This document shows positions 16,624 through 24,459 of a stretch of DNA of 64,000 nt, one piece after another (position 1 is the stretch's first letter; each line of letters starts with the position of its first letter). Under the pieces are notes generated by a model, which searched no databases, was not told the origin of the DNA, and saw nothing but the letters and a program-made list of their open reading frames with translations. Origin of the DNA: Tropicibacter sp. Alg240-R139 (GTDB lineage: Bacteria > Pseudomonadota > Alphaproteobacteria > Rhodobacterales > Rhodobacteraceae); contig NZ_UNRA01000002.1 in the NCBI RefSeq assembly GCF_900537075.1, forward strand, positions 607,249-671,248. Direction: 5' to 3'. A program made the position numbers and the translations under genes.

Positions 16624-16636
16624 TGAACGCGGTTCA
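16624..16636. promoter_or_regulatory. TetR operator upstream of tetR
   Basis: TGAACGCGGTTCA has the same TGAAC-N3-GTTCA form as the three sites before pspA (17248-17318). It lies 16 bp upstream of the tetR start, so the regulator probably represses itself. Confidence 0.75.
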
Positions 16637-16652
16637 TGCAATGGGGATACTC

Positions 16653-17243
16653 ATGTCGACCAAATCGGAGCAGCGCAAGGCGGCACTGCGGGAAAAGCTT
16701 GTCCAGTCTGCCAGGGTTCGGATCGAACGCGACGGAATGTCGGCGCTGCGGGCACGTGATCTGGCCAAGGATGCAGGCTGTGCTGTTGGGGCAATCTACA
16801 ACGCGTTCGAAGATCTGAACGCCATCGTCATGGCGGTGAATGGGCTGACGTTTCAGGCCTTGGGAAAGTCTGTGCGCGGCTCATATGATGGGACAGAGCC
16901 ACCAGTGGATCGCCTGATCCTGATGAGCCACGCCTACCTTGGCTTTGCAGTGGACCACACGAACCTGTGGCGTGCGTTGTTTGATCTAGATATGTCCGTG
17001 GACGGCCCGGTGCCCGCCTGGTATCGCGCGGCTTTGGCGGACCTTTTCTCCAATATCTCGCGTCCCTTGTCCGAGGTCTTCCCTGAGATGGCAGAAGAAG
17101 AGCTGTCCCTGATGACGCGCGCGATGTTCTCGTCCGTGCATGGGATTGTTCTATTGGGCCTGCAGAATCGCATTTCGGGCGTACCACCGGAACAGATCGA
17201 AATGATGATCGCCGCTGTTTTGCGTCGAATCGGAAACGAATAA
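16653..17243 (+). CDS. TetR-family regulator (WHG-domain type) of the pspA operon
   Basis: A 196-residue protein. N-terminal TetR HTH spans about residues 10-55 ([20 protein letters not shown], then [14 protein letters not shown]). The C-terminal domain has the pattern seen in TetR members with the WHG C-terminal domain. ATG 16653 has GGGGA about 6 nt upstream; an in-frame ATG at 16641 is possible. Matching palindromes lie before this gene and before pspA, so it most likely represses both. The signal it senses is unknown, perhaps a membrane-active ligand. Confidence 0.88.
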   Translation: MSTKSEQRKAALREKLVQSARVRIERDGMSALRARDLAKDAGCAVGAIYNAFEDLNAIVMAVNGLTFQALGKSVRGSYDGTEPPVDRLILMSHAYLGFAVDHTNLWRALFDLDMSVDGPVPAWYRAALADLFSNISRPLSEVFPEMAEEELSLMTRAMFSSVHGIVLLGLQNRISGVPPEQIEMMIAAVLRRIGNE

Positions 17244-17247
17244 CTAT

Positions 17248-17318
17248 TGAACGGTGTTCAAAAAACTCCTTGAACGGCGTTCAGAAAATTGTTATTTCCA
17301 TTTAATGAACGTTGTTCA
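17248..17318. promoter_or_regulatory. Three TetR operators in the pspA promoter
   Basis: Three 13-bp palindromes of the form TGAAC-N3-GTTCA: TGAACGGTGTTCA (17248-17260), TGAACGGCGTTCA (17271-17283) and TGAACGTTGTTCA (17306-17318). Starts are 23 and 35 bp apart. The last ends 18 bp before the pspA ATG. The only other copy noticed is in front of tetR. Confidence 0.85.
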
Positions 17319-17336
17319 TAATTTGGAGAATGCGAA

Positions 17337-18008
17337 ATGTTCAGAACTTTGAAGACTTTGGTTGTTGGTGCGAATGCGAGGGCCGAGGAAAAGCTGCGCG
17401 ATGAATACTCTATCGAATTGATTGATCAGAAAATCCGCGAAGCGGCGCAAAGCCTCAAGGCGGCCAAGCTGTCGCTGGCCAACATGATCCAGCAGCAGCG
17501 CGCCGAACAGCGCCAATTGGATGACCTGAAGGGGCGGATCGACGATCTGCTGACCCGCGCGAAAGAGGCGTTGAGCGCAGGACGCGAAGATTTGGCGCAA
17601 AGCGCGACCCAGGCGGTGGCGGATCTGGAGAACGAAAGCATCACGCGCCAGCATACCGTGGATCGGTTCGACTTGCGCATCCTACAACTGCGCCAATCCA
17701 TCGAGACAGCAAACCGGCGTCTGATCGACCTCAAGCAAGGGGCGCTGTCGGCCCGGGCGGTGCGTCGCGAGCAGGGGATGCAAAAGCGCCTGAACCGTCA
17801 CTTGGGCGGGGACAGCCCGATGGATGAGGCGCAAGAGCTGATCGCGGGTGTGCTGCAAGCCCAGGACCCCTTTGAACAAAGCCAGATCCTGGCAGAGATC
17901 GACCAGGGGTTGGATCACACCAACATCGCCGCCCGGATGGAAGAGGCCGGGTTTGGCGACAAGACCCGCTCGACCGCTGCCGATGTCCTTGGTCGCCTGA
18001 AAGACTGA
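17337..18008 (+). CDS. pspA: PspA/IM30-family envelope stress protein
   Basis: A 223-residue, almost fully helical protein. PspA/IM30 features are an amphipathic N-terminus (MFRTLKTLVVGANARAEEKL) that would touch the membrane, then long coiled coils (about 25-150, rich in Glu, Arg and Gln heptads). The family forms ESCRT-III-like polymers that protect the inner membrane. GGAGA lies 7 nt upstream of the ATG. It is followed by a YiaA/B-type membrane protein 70 bp later. Unlike enterobacterial psp, control here appears to be by a TetR repressor and not by PspF/sigma-54. Confidence 0.88.
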   Translation: MFRTLKTLVVGANARAEEKLRDEYSIELIDQKIREAAQSLKAAKLSLANMIQQQRAEQRQLDDLKGRIDDLLTRAKEALSAGREDLAQSATQAVADLENESITRQHTVDRFDLRILQLRQSIETANRRLIDLKQGALSARAVRREQGMQKRLNRHLGGDSPMDEAQELIAGVLQAQDPFEQSQILAEIDQGLDHTNIAARMEEAGFGDKTRSTAADVLGRLKD

Positions 18009-18078
18009 ACCAAACTCAATTCTCGCCAGAATCGATGGCAAAACCTCAACTAACTTTTAGAACCGGAGTACCAATTCC

Positions 18079-18363
18079 ATGATCGAACGTAATGACAATG
18101 CACTGATTTTGATGCTGAACGGCGCGGGCGTGCTTATGGCCTATGGCCTGCTGGGTGTGTCGCTGTGGCTCTCGACCGAAGTGCCGCTGGCCACCAAAGG
18201 CTACTGGGGCATGGGCATCCTGCTGCTGACGATCAGCTTGATCAACGTGGTGAAATACCGTTTTGATCACCGCTCGTCCGAGGACCGCATTCGCCGCATC
18301 GAAGAGGCGCGCAACGAAAAGATGCTCGAAGAAGCCATCTTGGACAGCAAGACCGACATCTGA
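18079..18363 (+). CDS. YiaA/YiaB-family small inner membrane protein
   Basis: A 94-residue protein. Two membrane helices (about 8-32 and 40-60) fit the YiaA/B two-helix domain, including the conserved G-Y-W and LINVVKYRFD segments, followed by a charged cytoplasmic tail rich in Arg and Glu. YiaA/B proteins have no established function. Its position 70 bp after pspA suggests cotranscription and a role beside PspA at the membrane. A dispersed repeat follows the stop codon. Confidence 0.82.
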   Translation: MIERNDNALILMLNGAGVLMAYGLLGVSLWLSTEVPLATKGYWGMGILLLTISLINVVKYRFDHRSSEDRIRRIEEARNEKMLEEAILDSKTDI

Positions 18364-18380
18364 GTTATGGCGGTGGGGCG

Positions 18381-18435
18381 CCTGGCCCAACGCTTTGGAC
18401 GGCATCTTTCATGCTGGCAAATGGGGCGGGAGCAC
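18381..18435 (+). repeat. Dispersed structured repeat, type-2 module B
   Basis: 18384-18435 (52 nt) begins GGCCCAACGC, has a central GCAT-CTTTC-ATGC stem and ends GGGGCGGGAGCAC. It aligns with the complement of 24366-24418. It lies between convergent yiaAB-like and glyA genes. Confidence 0.75.
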
Positions 18436-18448
18436 ACCGGGAAACGAA

Positions 18449-18474
18449 GAACGGCGCCCTATGGGGCGCCGTTC
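18449..18474. terminator. glyA transcription terminator
   Basis: GAACGGCGCCC (18449-18459) pairs perfectly with GGGCGCCGTTC (18464-18474), loop TATG. On the minus strand the stem is followed by TTCGTTTCCC. It lies 22 bp past the glyA stop. Confidence 0.75.
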
Positions 18475-18496
18475 TCCAAGTCATGATCGTGAGGGA

Positions 18497-19792
18497 TCAG
18501 AGGTTCGGGTAAAGCGGGAAACGGGCGCAAAGGGCGGCCACTTTCGCACGCACCGATGCTTCGACATCTGCGTTGTTGTCTGCGCCATTTGCGGCCAGAC
18601 CGTCTACAACCTCGATGATCAGGTCAGCGATTTCGCGGAACTCTGTCTCACCAAACCCACGAGTGGTGCCTGCAGGTGTGCCCAGACGGATGCCCGAGGT
18701 TACGGTGGGCTTTTCCGGATCAAACGGGATGCCGTTCTTGTTGGTGGTGATATGCGCACGACCCAGGGCCGCGTCCACAATGTTGCCGGTCACTTTCTTG
18801 GGGCGCAGGTCAACCAGCAGAACATGGGTGTCGGTGCCGCCGGTGACGATGTCCAGACCACCTTTGATCAGTTGATCTGCCAAAGCTACCGCGTTTGCAC
18901 GCACCTGCTGCTGGTATGTCTTGAATTCGGGACGCAGCGCCTCGCCAAAGGCGGCGGCCTTGCCTGCGATCACATGCATCAGCGGACCACCCTGGATGCC
19001 GGGGAAGATCGCCGAGTTCACTTTCTTGGCGATGGCCTCGTCATTGGTCAGGATCATGCCACCGCGCGGGCCGCGCAGCGTCTTGTGCGTGGTGGTGGTC
19101 GCAACATGGGCATGCGGGAAGGGCGAGGGGTGCTCACCAGCCGCAACCAGACCCGCGATGTGGGCCATGTCAACCAGCAGGTAGGCGCCAACGCTGTCGG
19201 CGATCTCGCGGAATTTGGCGAAATCGATCTGACGCGGGATGGCCGAGCCACCGGCGATGATCAGCGCAGGCCTGTGCTCGGTTGCCAGTTCCTGGATCTG
19301 GTCATAGTCGATCAGGTTGTCCTGTTTGCGTACGCCATAATGCACGGCGTTGAACCATTTGCCCGACTGGTTCGGCTTGGCGCCATGGGTCAGGTGGCCA
19401 CCTGCCGAAAGATCCATGCCCAGGATAGTGTCGCCGGGCTTGATCAGCGCCTGGAACACACCTTGGTTGGCCTGGCTACCCGAGTTGGGTTGAACGTTGG
19501 CAAAACCGCAGCCAAACAGCTCTTTTGCACGGTCGATCGCCAGGTTTTCGGCAACGTCCACATACTGGCACCCGCCATAGTAGCGACGGCCGGGGTAACC
19601 TTCGGCGTATTTGTTGGTCAGAACCGAACCTTGTGCTTCCATAACTGCGGCAGAGACGATGTTTTCTGACGCAATCAGCTCGATCTCGTCGCGCTGGCGG
19701 CCCAGTTCCGAAGTGATCGAACCAAACAGCTCGGGATCGCGTGTGGCGAGGGATTCAGTGAAAAACCCGGGGTCACGAATTTCAGCAGTCAT
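18497..19792 (-). CDS. glyA: Serine hydroxymethyltransferase
   Basis: A 431-residue PLP enzyme interconverting serine and glycine with tetrahydrofolate in the cytosol. The PLP lysine is in [40 protein letters not shown] and [11 protein letters not shown] are SHMT signatures. ATG 19792 ([11 protein letters not shown]) has GGAG 6-7 nt upstream; the open frame runs on to 19846 without a site. Full length, no anomalies. A single gene, divergent from nadK and closed by its own terminator. Confidence 0.97.
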   Translation of the reverse strand: MTAEIRDPGFFTESLATRDPELFGSITSELGRQRDEIELIASENIVSAAVMEAQGSVLTNKYAEGYPGRRYYGGCQYVDVAENLAIDRAKELFGCGFANVQPNSGSQANQGVFQALIKPGDTILGMDLSAGGHLTHGAKPNQSGKWFNAVHYGVRKQDNLIDYDQIQELATEHRPALIIAGGSAIPRQIDFAKFREIADSVGAYLLVDMAHIAGLVAAGEHPSPFPHAHVATTTTHKTLRGPRGGMILTNDEAIAKKVNSAIFPGIQGGPLMHVIAGKAAAFGEALRPEFKTYQQQVRANAVALADQLIKGGLDIVTGGTDTHVLLVDLRPKKVTGNIVDAALGRAHITTNKNGIPFDPEKPTVTSGIRLGTPAGTTRGFGETEFREIADLIIEVVDGLAANGADNNADVEASVRAKVAALCARFPLYPNL

Positions 19793-19962
19793 TGTGGCTC
19801 CAATCAGCTGGGGGTGTCTGTTGGCGGATTTCCTATCGGAAACCATAGGGGGCGAAAAGGCTGTAAAGCGACGAATTGGCCAACTGCGGCGTCAAGGCTG
19901 GCCTCAGGGGGAAAGGTATGATTGTTTCGGAACGGAATGCGTAGCACCGGAAACCCAAATAC

Positions 19963-20724
19963 ATGACCAAGAGAATCGCCTTTTTGGCCAGTGATGCCCC
20001 GGTGGCGCAAACCGCACGGGCGGCATTGATCGGCAGGTATGGCAATGCCGCGCCGCGGGATTCCGATGTGATCGTCGCCTTGGGAGGAGACGGGCATATG
20101 CTGCGGACTTTGCACAACACGCAACACCTGCCTGCTCCGGTTTATGGTATGAACCGCGGCACCATTGGCTTTCTGATGAACGAATACAACGAGGCGGATC
20201 TGCTTGAACGCCTGGATGAGGCCGAGCTCGAGATCGTCAACCCGCTGTCCATGCGCGCGATGGATCAAGCGGGACAAATGCACGAAGCTCTGGCAATCAA
20301 CGAAGTTTCATTGCTGCGGGCCGGACCGCAAGCTGCACGGCTCAAGATCTCGGTGGATGACCGAGTGAGGTTGGCCGAACTGGTTTGCGACGGCGCCTTG
20401 CTGGCGACTCCGGCAGGGTCGACGGCATACAACTATTCTGCGCACGGGCCGATCCTACCTATCGGAGCTGACGTCTTAGCACTCACTGCGATCGCCGCTT
20501 TTCGACCGCGACGCTGGCGTGGCGCACTGCTGCCGAAAACCGCCAAGGTGCGCTTTGATGTGGTGGATCCGGCCAAGCGTCCGGTGATGGCGGATGCGGA
20601 TTCCATTTCGATCAGCGACATTGATTGGGTGGAGATCCGCTCCGAGCCGTCGATCGGGCACCGCATTCTCTTTGATCCGGGCCACGGGTTGGAAGAGCGG
20701 TTGATCTCGGAACAGTTCACCTGA
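19963..20724 (+). CDS. nadK: NAD kinase
   Basis: A 253-residue ATP-NAD kinase making NADP in the cytosol. Motifs: VALGGDGHML (catalytic GGDG), NRGTIGFLMN, and the NAD-binding TPAGSTAYNYSAHGP. At about 250 residues it is the short alphaproteobacterial form. It is divergent from glyA with 170 bp between starts; I see no riboswitch in that gap. A perfect 11-bp inverted repeat follows 58 bp after the stop. Confidence 0.95.
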   Translation: MTKRIAFLASDAPVAQTARAALIGRYGNAAPRDSDVIVALGGDGHMLRTLHNTQHLPAPVYGMNRGTIGFLMNEYNEADLLERLDEAELEIVNPLSMRAMDQAGQMHEALAINEVSLLRAGPQAARLKISVDDRVRLAELVCDGALLATPAGSTAYNYSAHGPILPIGADVLALTAIAAFRPRRWRGALLPKTAKVRFDVVDPAKRPVMADADSISISDIDWVEIRSEPSIGHRILFDPGHGLEERLISEQFT

Positions 20725-21137
20725 TCAAAACTCTGGTCGGCTGGCTTCTGGGGGTGCGTTAGGTGTTTCTTTGCATTTCTGTGAACAAACTCACAGTCAC
20801 ATGAGTTTGTTCCGAGTAGGCTGATTCCAGGTTGGGTGTAGCGTCGCACAACTTGAAGTGAGTGGTTTGTTGTGCAGTGTATCTCAAGAGTTTGCATTGG
20901 TGCGCAAACGCGAGCGCGATTGATGTCGCGCTCGCACATGGAAAACCTGACTGAATTTTTCAGCATTGTCGACCCTGCCGCCGACTTCGGTGGCAGGGGA
21001 ATTTGTTCATTGTAACTGATTGTTTTAGCTCACAGCGCAAGCATTACAAAATTTATGAGCGATGGGCATGGTGACGCTTCGAAGCTGCTCTCTCAAAGGT
21101 TTTCTCACTCGATCTTACTTCACACCCGATCTTACAA
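20725..21137. other. Gene-free stretch with five inverted repeats; possible small RNA
   Basis: No supported ORF. Dyads: GAACAAACTCA/TGAGTTTGTTC (20783-20812, 8-nt loop), GCACAAC/GTTGTGC (20846-20875), GTTTGC/GCAAAC near 20890-20910, CGAGCGCGA/TCGCGCTCG (20911-20934, loop TTGATG), and CCCTGCCGCC/GGTGGCAGGG (20973-20998), the last followed by AATTTGTT and able to act as a terminator. The density of stems suggests a structured transcript, but no promoter is certain. Confidence 0.4.
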
Positions 21138-21212
21138 TGAGCGAAGCGCTCCCGGCCCAAAGCCGCTAGCGGTGCCGACGAAGTCGGGAGCGCTCGGGTG
21201 CGGGAGCTTCGC
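21138..21212 (-). repeat. Dispersed structured repeat, copy with module A only
   Basis: The complement of 21154-21206 aligns over 53 nt without gaps to 7248-7300 and 54704-54756. It contains the CCGAC-TTC-GTCGG stem and the CCGCTAGCGG palindrome, then GGGCC, and breaks off into GGGAGCGCTTCGCTC. It lies between convergent nadK and the acyl-CoA synthetase gene. Confidence 0.85.
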
Positions 21213-21229
21213 CGACTGCTGGTGTCTCG

Positions 21230-22789
21230 TCAGGAAATCTGTCGGCCACGACCTTCCCAATAGGGTTTGCGCAGTTCAGTCTTGAGAACCTTGTTGGCCC
21301 CGGACAGAGGGAAAGGGTCAATCCGGAAATCGACGCTGCGAGGGCATTTGTATCCCGCGATCAAATCATGGCAATGAGCCATCAGTTCCTCGGTGGTCGC
21401 CTTTGCCTCTGGATGCAGAATTACGATGGCATGAACGCTTTCACCCCATTTCTCTGATGGCACGCCGATCACTGCGCTTGTGGCCACCGCCGGGTGTTGG
21501 GCCAAAGCGTTTTCGACCTCTGCCGAATAGACGTTCTCTCCCCCCGATACGATCATGTCTTTTACCCGGTCCATCAAAAAGACGAACCCCTCGTCATCCA
21601 TGTACCCGGCGTCCCCGGTCATGACCCAGCCGTCGCGGATGGTTTCTGCCGTTACATCGGGCTTGTTCCAATAGCCCAGCATGGTGATGGGGCCTTTGAC
21701 GGCGATCTCGCCGATGTCTCCGGTTGGCAAGGCCTGTCCGTCTTCGCCGACGATCTTGATCTCACACACCCGTGTCGCGCGCCCGGCCGAGCGCAGTTTG
21801 CCCGCATAAGGCCCGTCCAGCGTGTGGTACTTGCTGTCCAGAACCGTGGCGACCGGGCTGAGCTCGGTTTGACCAAAAGCCTGCATGAACGCCACGCCGG
21901 GAAAGGCCTTGAAGGCGTCAGCCAGCGTGGCCTCGGTGATGGGTGAAGCGCCATAGGCGATGAGCTCCAGTGATGAGATGTCAGTGTCGGCCAGCCTGGG
22001 CGACGCCAGCACCATCTGCAGCATGACCGGCACCAACAGGGTGTGTGTTGGCCGGTGTGTTTCGATGGCTTTAAGCGTGTCATCCGGCGTGAACATAGGG
22101 ATCACCACATGGGTTCCCGCGACAAAGGTGACGGCCATGAACCACAGAAGGTCTGCAATGTGGAACATGGGCGCGGCATGCAGATAGACAGTGCCGTCGA
22201 CCACTTTCAATTCTTGCGCGTTCGAGATGCCGCTGACGTAGAAATTTGTCTGCGACAGCATCACGCCTTTGGGAAAGCCAGTGGTGCCGCCGGTGTAGAA
22301 GATGCCCGCCAGATCATCATGGCTGCGGTCGGCATCGGGGACCGCAGCGGCGGCGGCGATGATCTCCTCATAGTTCACCATGTCTTCGGGCGTGTCGCCA
22401 TCGCCGCAGAAGATCAGCGTCTTGAGGCCCGGAACCTGCGCCTGGATGGCCGGGGCAGCGGCGGCAAATGCGTCGTCGACCAGCAGGATTTCGGCCCCCG
22501 CATCGTTGAGCGCATAGGCGCATTCGGCGGGCGCCCATCGGACGTTCATCGGCATCATCGCGCCGCCGCCCCAGACGGTAGCAAAGAAATACTCGATGAA
22601 GCGATCCGAGTTCAGTGACAATAGTGCGACCGGATCACCGGGCTTCATGCCCAGGGTTTGCAGGGCGCCTGCCAGGCGTTGAACCCGATCCTGCAATTCA
22701 GACCAGCTTTGCGATCGGTCCTTGTGAACTGTGGCGGTGCCCTTTGGGTTCACCTGAACGGCGCGGCGCAGCACGGATGTGATCTGCAT
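21230..22789 (-). CDS. Acyl-CoA synthetase (AMP-binding family)
   Basis: A 519-residue adenylate-forming ligase. The P-loop-like motif is YTGGTTGFPKG, followed by the family motifs QAFGQTE and MTGDAGYMDDEG, and VKDMIVSGGENVYSAEVE; the catalytic Lys is near the C-terminus in SGANKVLKTELR. It activates a carboxylic acid, probably medium or long chain, to acyl-CoA. It is followed upstream, 27 bp away on the same strand, by an amidase gene; the two may be an operon that releases and then activates an acid. The substrate is not determinable. Confidence 0.88.
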   Translation of the reverse strand: MQITSVLRRAVQVNPKGTATVHKDRSQSWSELQDRVQRLAGALQTLGMKPGDPVALLSLNSDRFIEYFFATVWGGGAMMPMNVRWAPAECAYALNDAGAEILLVDDAFAAAAPAIQAQVPGLKTLIFCGDGDTPEDMVNYEEIIAAAAAVPDADRSHDDLAGIFYTGGTTGFPKGVMLSQTNFYVSGISNAQELKVVDGTVYLHAAPMFHIADLLWFMAVTFVAGTHVVIPMFTPDDTLKAIETHRPTHTLLVPVMLQMVLASPRLADTDISSLELIAYGASPITEATLADAFKAFPGVAFMQAFGQTELSPVATVLDSKYHTLDGPYAGKLRSAGRATRVCEIKIVGEDGQALPTGDIGEIAVKGPITMLGYWNKPDVTAETIRDGWVMTGDAGYMDDEGFVFLMDRVKDMIVSGGENVYSAEVENALAQHPAVATSAVIGVPSEKWGESVHAIVILHPEAKATTEELMAHCHDLIAGYKCPRSVDFRIDPFPLSGANKVLKTELRKPYWEGRGRQIS

Positions 22790-22816
22790 ATCTTTCCTCC
22801 CTTTTCTTAGTCTCGC

Positions 22817-24247
22817 TCAGCCCATGCGTTGCCAGAGCAGGTCGCACATGCGGCCCAGGCGGCCCTCGATGGCGGCGCTGGCATCCACGGCCAGGTCTTC
22901 GCGCCAGCGACGGGCAACGATCTGGACGCTCATCGGCTGTGGGCCTTGCGGCAGTTCGGCCACATGGGTTGGTACGCAGGCGGCGGGCAGGCCCATGAAG
23001 TTCATGGAATAGGACCAGAGCGCCGATCCCAGAACCTCGCGCACGCCCGCAGCCCCTTGGGTGTCGCGGTCGGGTGCAAAGAAGGGTTGCGGCAGGAAGG
23101 GGCAGAGCACCAGCGGATAGTCTTGTTGAAATTCCGACCAGGCGCGGGCGTAGAAAGTGCGCTTGGCCATCATCCGCAGGATGTCGGTGTCTTTGTAGGG
23201 GGTGAACTGATCGAAATACTCGTCAAAGATCGCGCGGATGGTGGGCGAGCCGTATTTTTCGATATCCGGTCCCATCAAGGCGAGCACCTCACCCATCAGG
23301 GTGCGATAACCATCCATACCGCAGTCGCGCAGATATGGTGGGTCAACCTCGACCACGTCATAGCCTGCATCGGTAAGTGCATCGCGGGCCATATCGAGGG
23401 CGCGCGAGACCTCGGGGTGCAGGTCGAACTCATACGTCTCTTTGGTGAACCCGACCTTGATCGGCCCGTCGAGTGTTTCGCCGCGCCAGGGCAGGGGCGC
23501 GTGAAACGGATCGCGGGCGTCGGGGTGGATCATCGTGGGCATGGCCAGATGCAGGTCGTCAGCAGTGCGGCAGATCAGGCCCTGGACGGACATGGATTGC
23601 GCAAGCATGCCGCGTTCTGCTGTCTGGCTGGGGTTCCAGGCGGGGACACGGCCCAGGCCGGGTTTGACGGTGACGGCGCCGTTGGCGGCAGCCGGAAAGC
23701 GCAGCGAGCCGCCGATGTCGTTGCCATGGGCCAGTGCGCCGATGCCTGCCATGATGGACGACCCTGCACCCCCCGATGAGCCGCCAGGCGAGACGTGCTT
23801 GCCCCAAGGGTTATGGGTGCGGCCGTGCAACGGGTTGTCGGTATCTGCCCGAAAGCTGAACTCGGGCGTGTTTGTGCGGCCGATGACGATGGCGCCTGCG
23901 TCTTGCAAATTACGTACCAAGGGGGCGTCGTCAGGCGCGATCAGGTCCTTGAGCGCGGGCACGCCATTGCTGCTGGCATAGCCGACTTGATCCACGTTGA
24001 TCTTGATGGTGACCGGCACGCCGTGAAGTGGCCCTGTGGGGGTGCCACAGCTGCGGGCCTTGTCCAGATCCAGGGCCCGGGCGCGGGCATCATCAGCGCA
24101 GGACACAACCACGGCATTGAGGCTCGGGTTGACGACTTCCATGCGTGTCAGGGCCGCGTCGACTGTGGCCTCGGCTGTCAACTCGCCAGAGGTGGTGCGG
24201 GCAATGGTTTCAGTGGCGCTGAGGCGCCAGATGTCAGTATCGGTCAT
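22817..24247 (-). CDS. Amidase signature family hydrolase
   Basis: A 476-residue amidase. The Ser-cisSer-Lys triad is visible: Lys in VPVTIKINVD (about residue 81), and the Gly/Ser-rich motif SPGGSSGGAGSSIMAG carrying cis-Ser and the nucleophile Ser. The family hydrolyses amides to acid and ammonia; GatA is unlikely because gatB/gatC are absent and the length and C-terminus differ. It lies 27 bp before an acyl-CoA synthetase gene, which could activate the released acid. The substrate is unknown. Confidence 0.88.
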   Translation of the reverse strand: MTDTDIWRLSATETIARTTSGELTAEATVDAALTRMEVVNPSLNAVVVSCADDARARALDLDKARSCGTPTGPLHGVPVTIKINVDQVGYASSNGVPALKDLIAPDDAPLVRNLQDAGAIVIGRTNTPEFSFRADTDNPLHGRTHNPWGKHVSPGGSSGGAGSSIMAGIGALAHGNDIGGSLRFPAAANGAVTVKPGLGRVPAWNPSQTAERGMLAQSMSVQGLICRTADDLHLAMPTMIHPDARDPFHAPLPWRGETLDGPIKVGFTKETYEFDLHPEVSRALDMARDALTDAGYDVVEVDPPYLRDCGMDGYRTLMGEVLALMGPDIEKYGSPTIRAIFDEYFDQFTPYKDTDILRMMAKRTFYARAWSEFQQDYPLVLCPFLPQPFFAPDRDTQGAAGVREVLGSALWSYSMNFMGLPAACVPTHVAELPQGPQPMSVQIVARRWREDLAVDASAAIEGRLGRMCDLLWQRMG

Positions 24248-24365
24248 GAAAAATCTCCCGTCTGCAGGTTAGGCGCGGGTCAGGAGAAGGCAAGGGAAAC
24301 CATGGATATCGCGGCGTCATTTTGCAGTAGGTTTCACTCCAAGAATGTGGCGCTTGTATCCGGGC

Positions 24366-24456
24366 GTGCTCCCGCCCCTTGGGGACGCATCAAAGATGCA
24401 CCCCAGAAGCGTTGGGCCGGGCGCCGCGCCCCTGACGGGGCGCGGCGCGGTGCCGC
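24366..24456 (-). repeat. Dispersed structured repeat, type-2 module B plus palindrome
   Basis: On the minus strand, a 12-bp perfect palindrome (arms 24421-24432 and 24437-24448, GTCA loop) is followed by the type-2 B block (complement of 24366-24418). It aligns to 18384-18435, sharing GGCCCAACGCTT, GCATCTTT and GGGGCGGGAGCAC. It begins 4 nt past the prpE stop, so it also sits where a prpE terminator belongs. Confidence 0.75.
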
Positions 24457-24459
24457 AAA

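Noticed and set aside
18263-19669. 468-codon plus-strand open frame
   Set aside because: Antisense to glyA, and its start overlaps the yiaAB-like gene in another frame.
19793-19962. Glycine riboswitch upstream of glyA
   Set aside because: The conserved glycine aptamer core sequences were not found in the gap.
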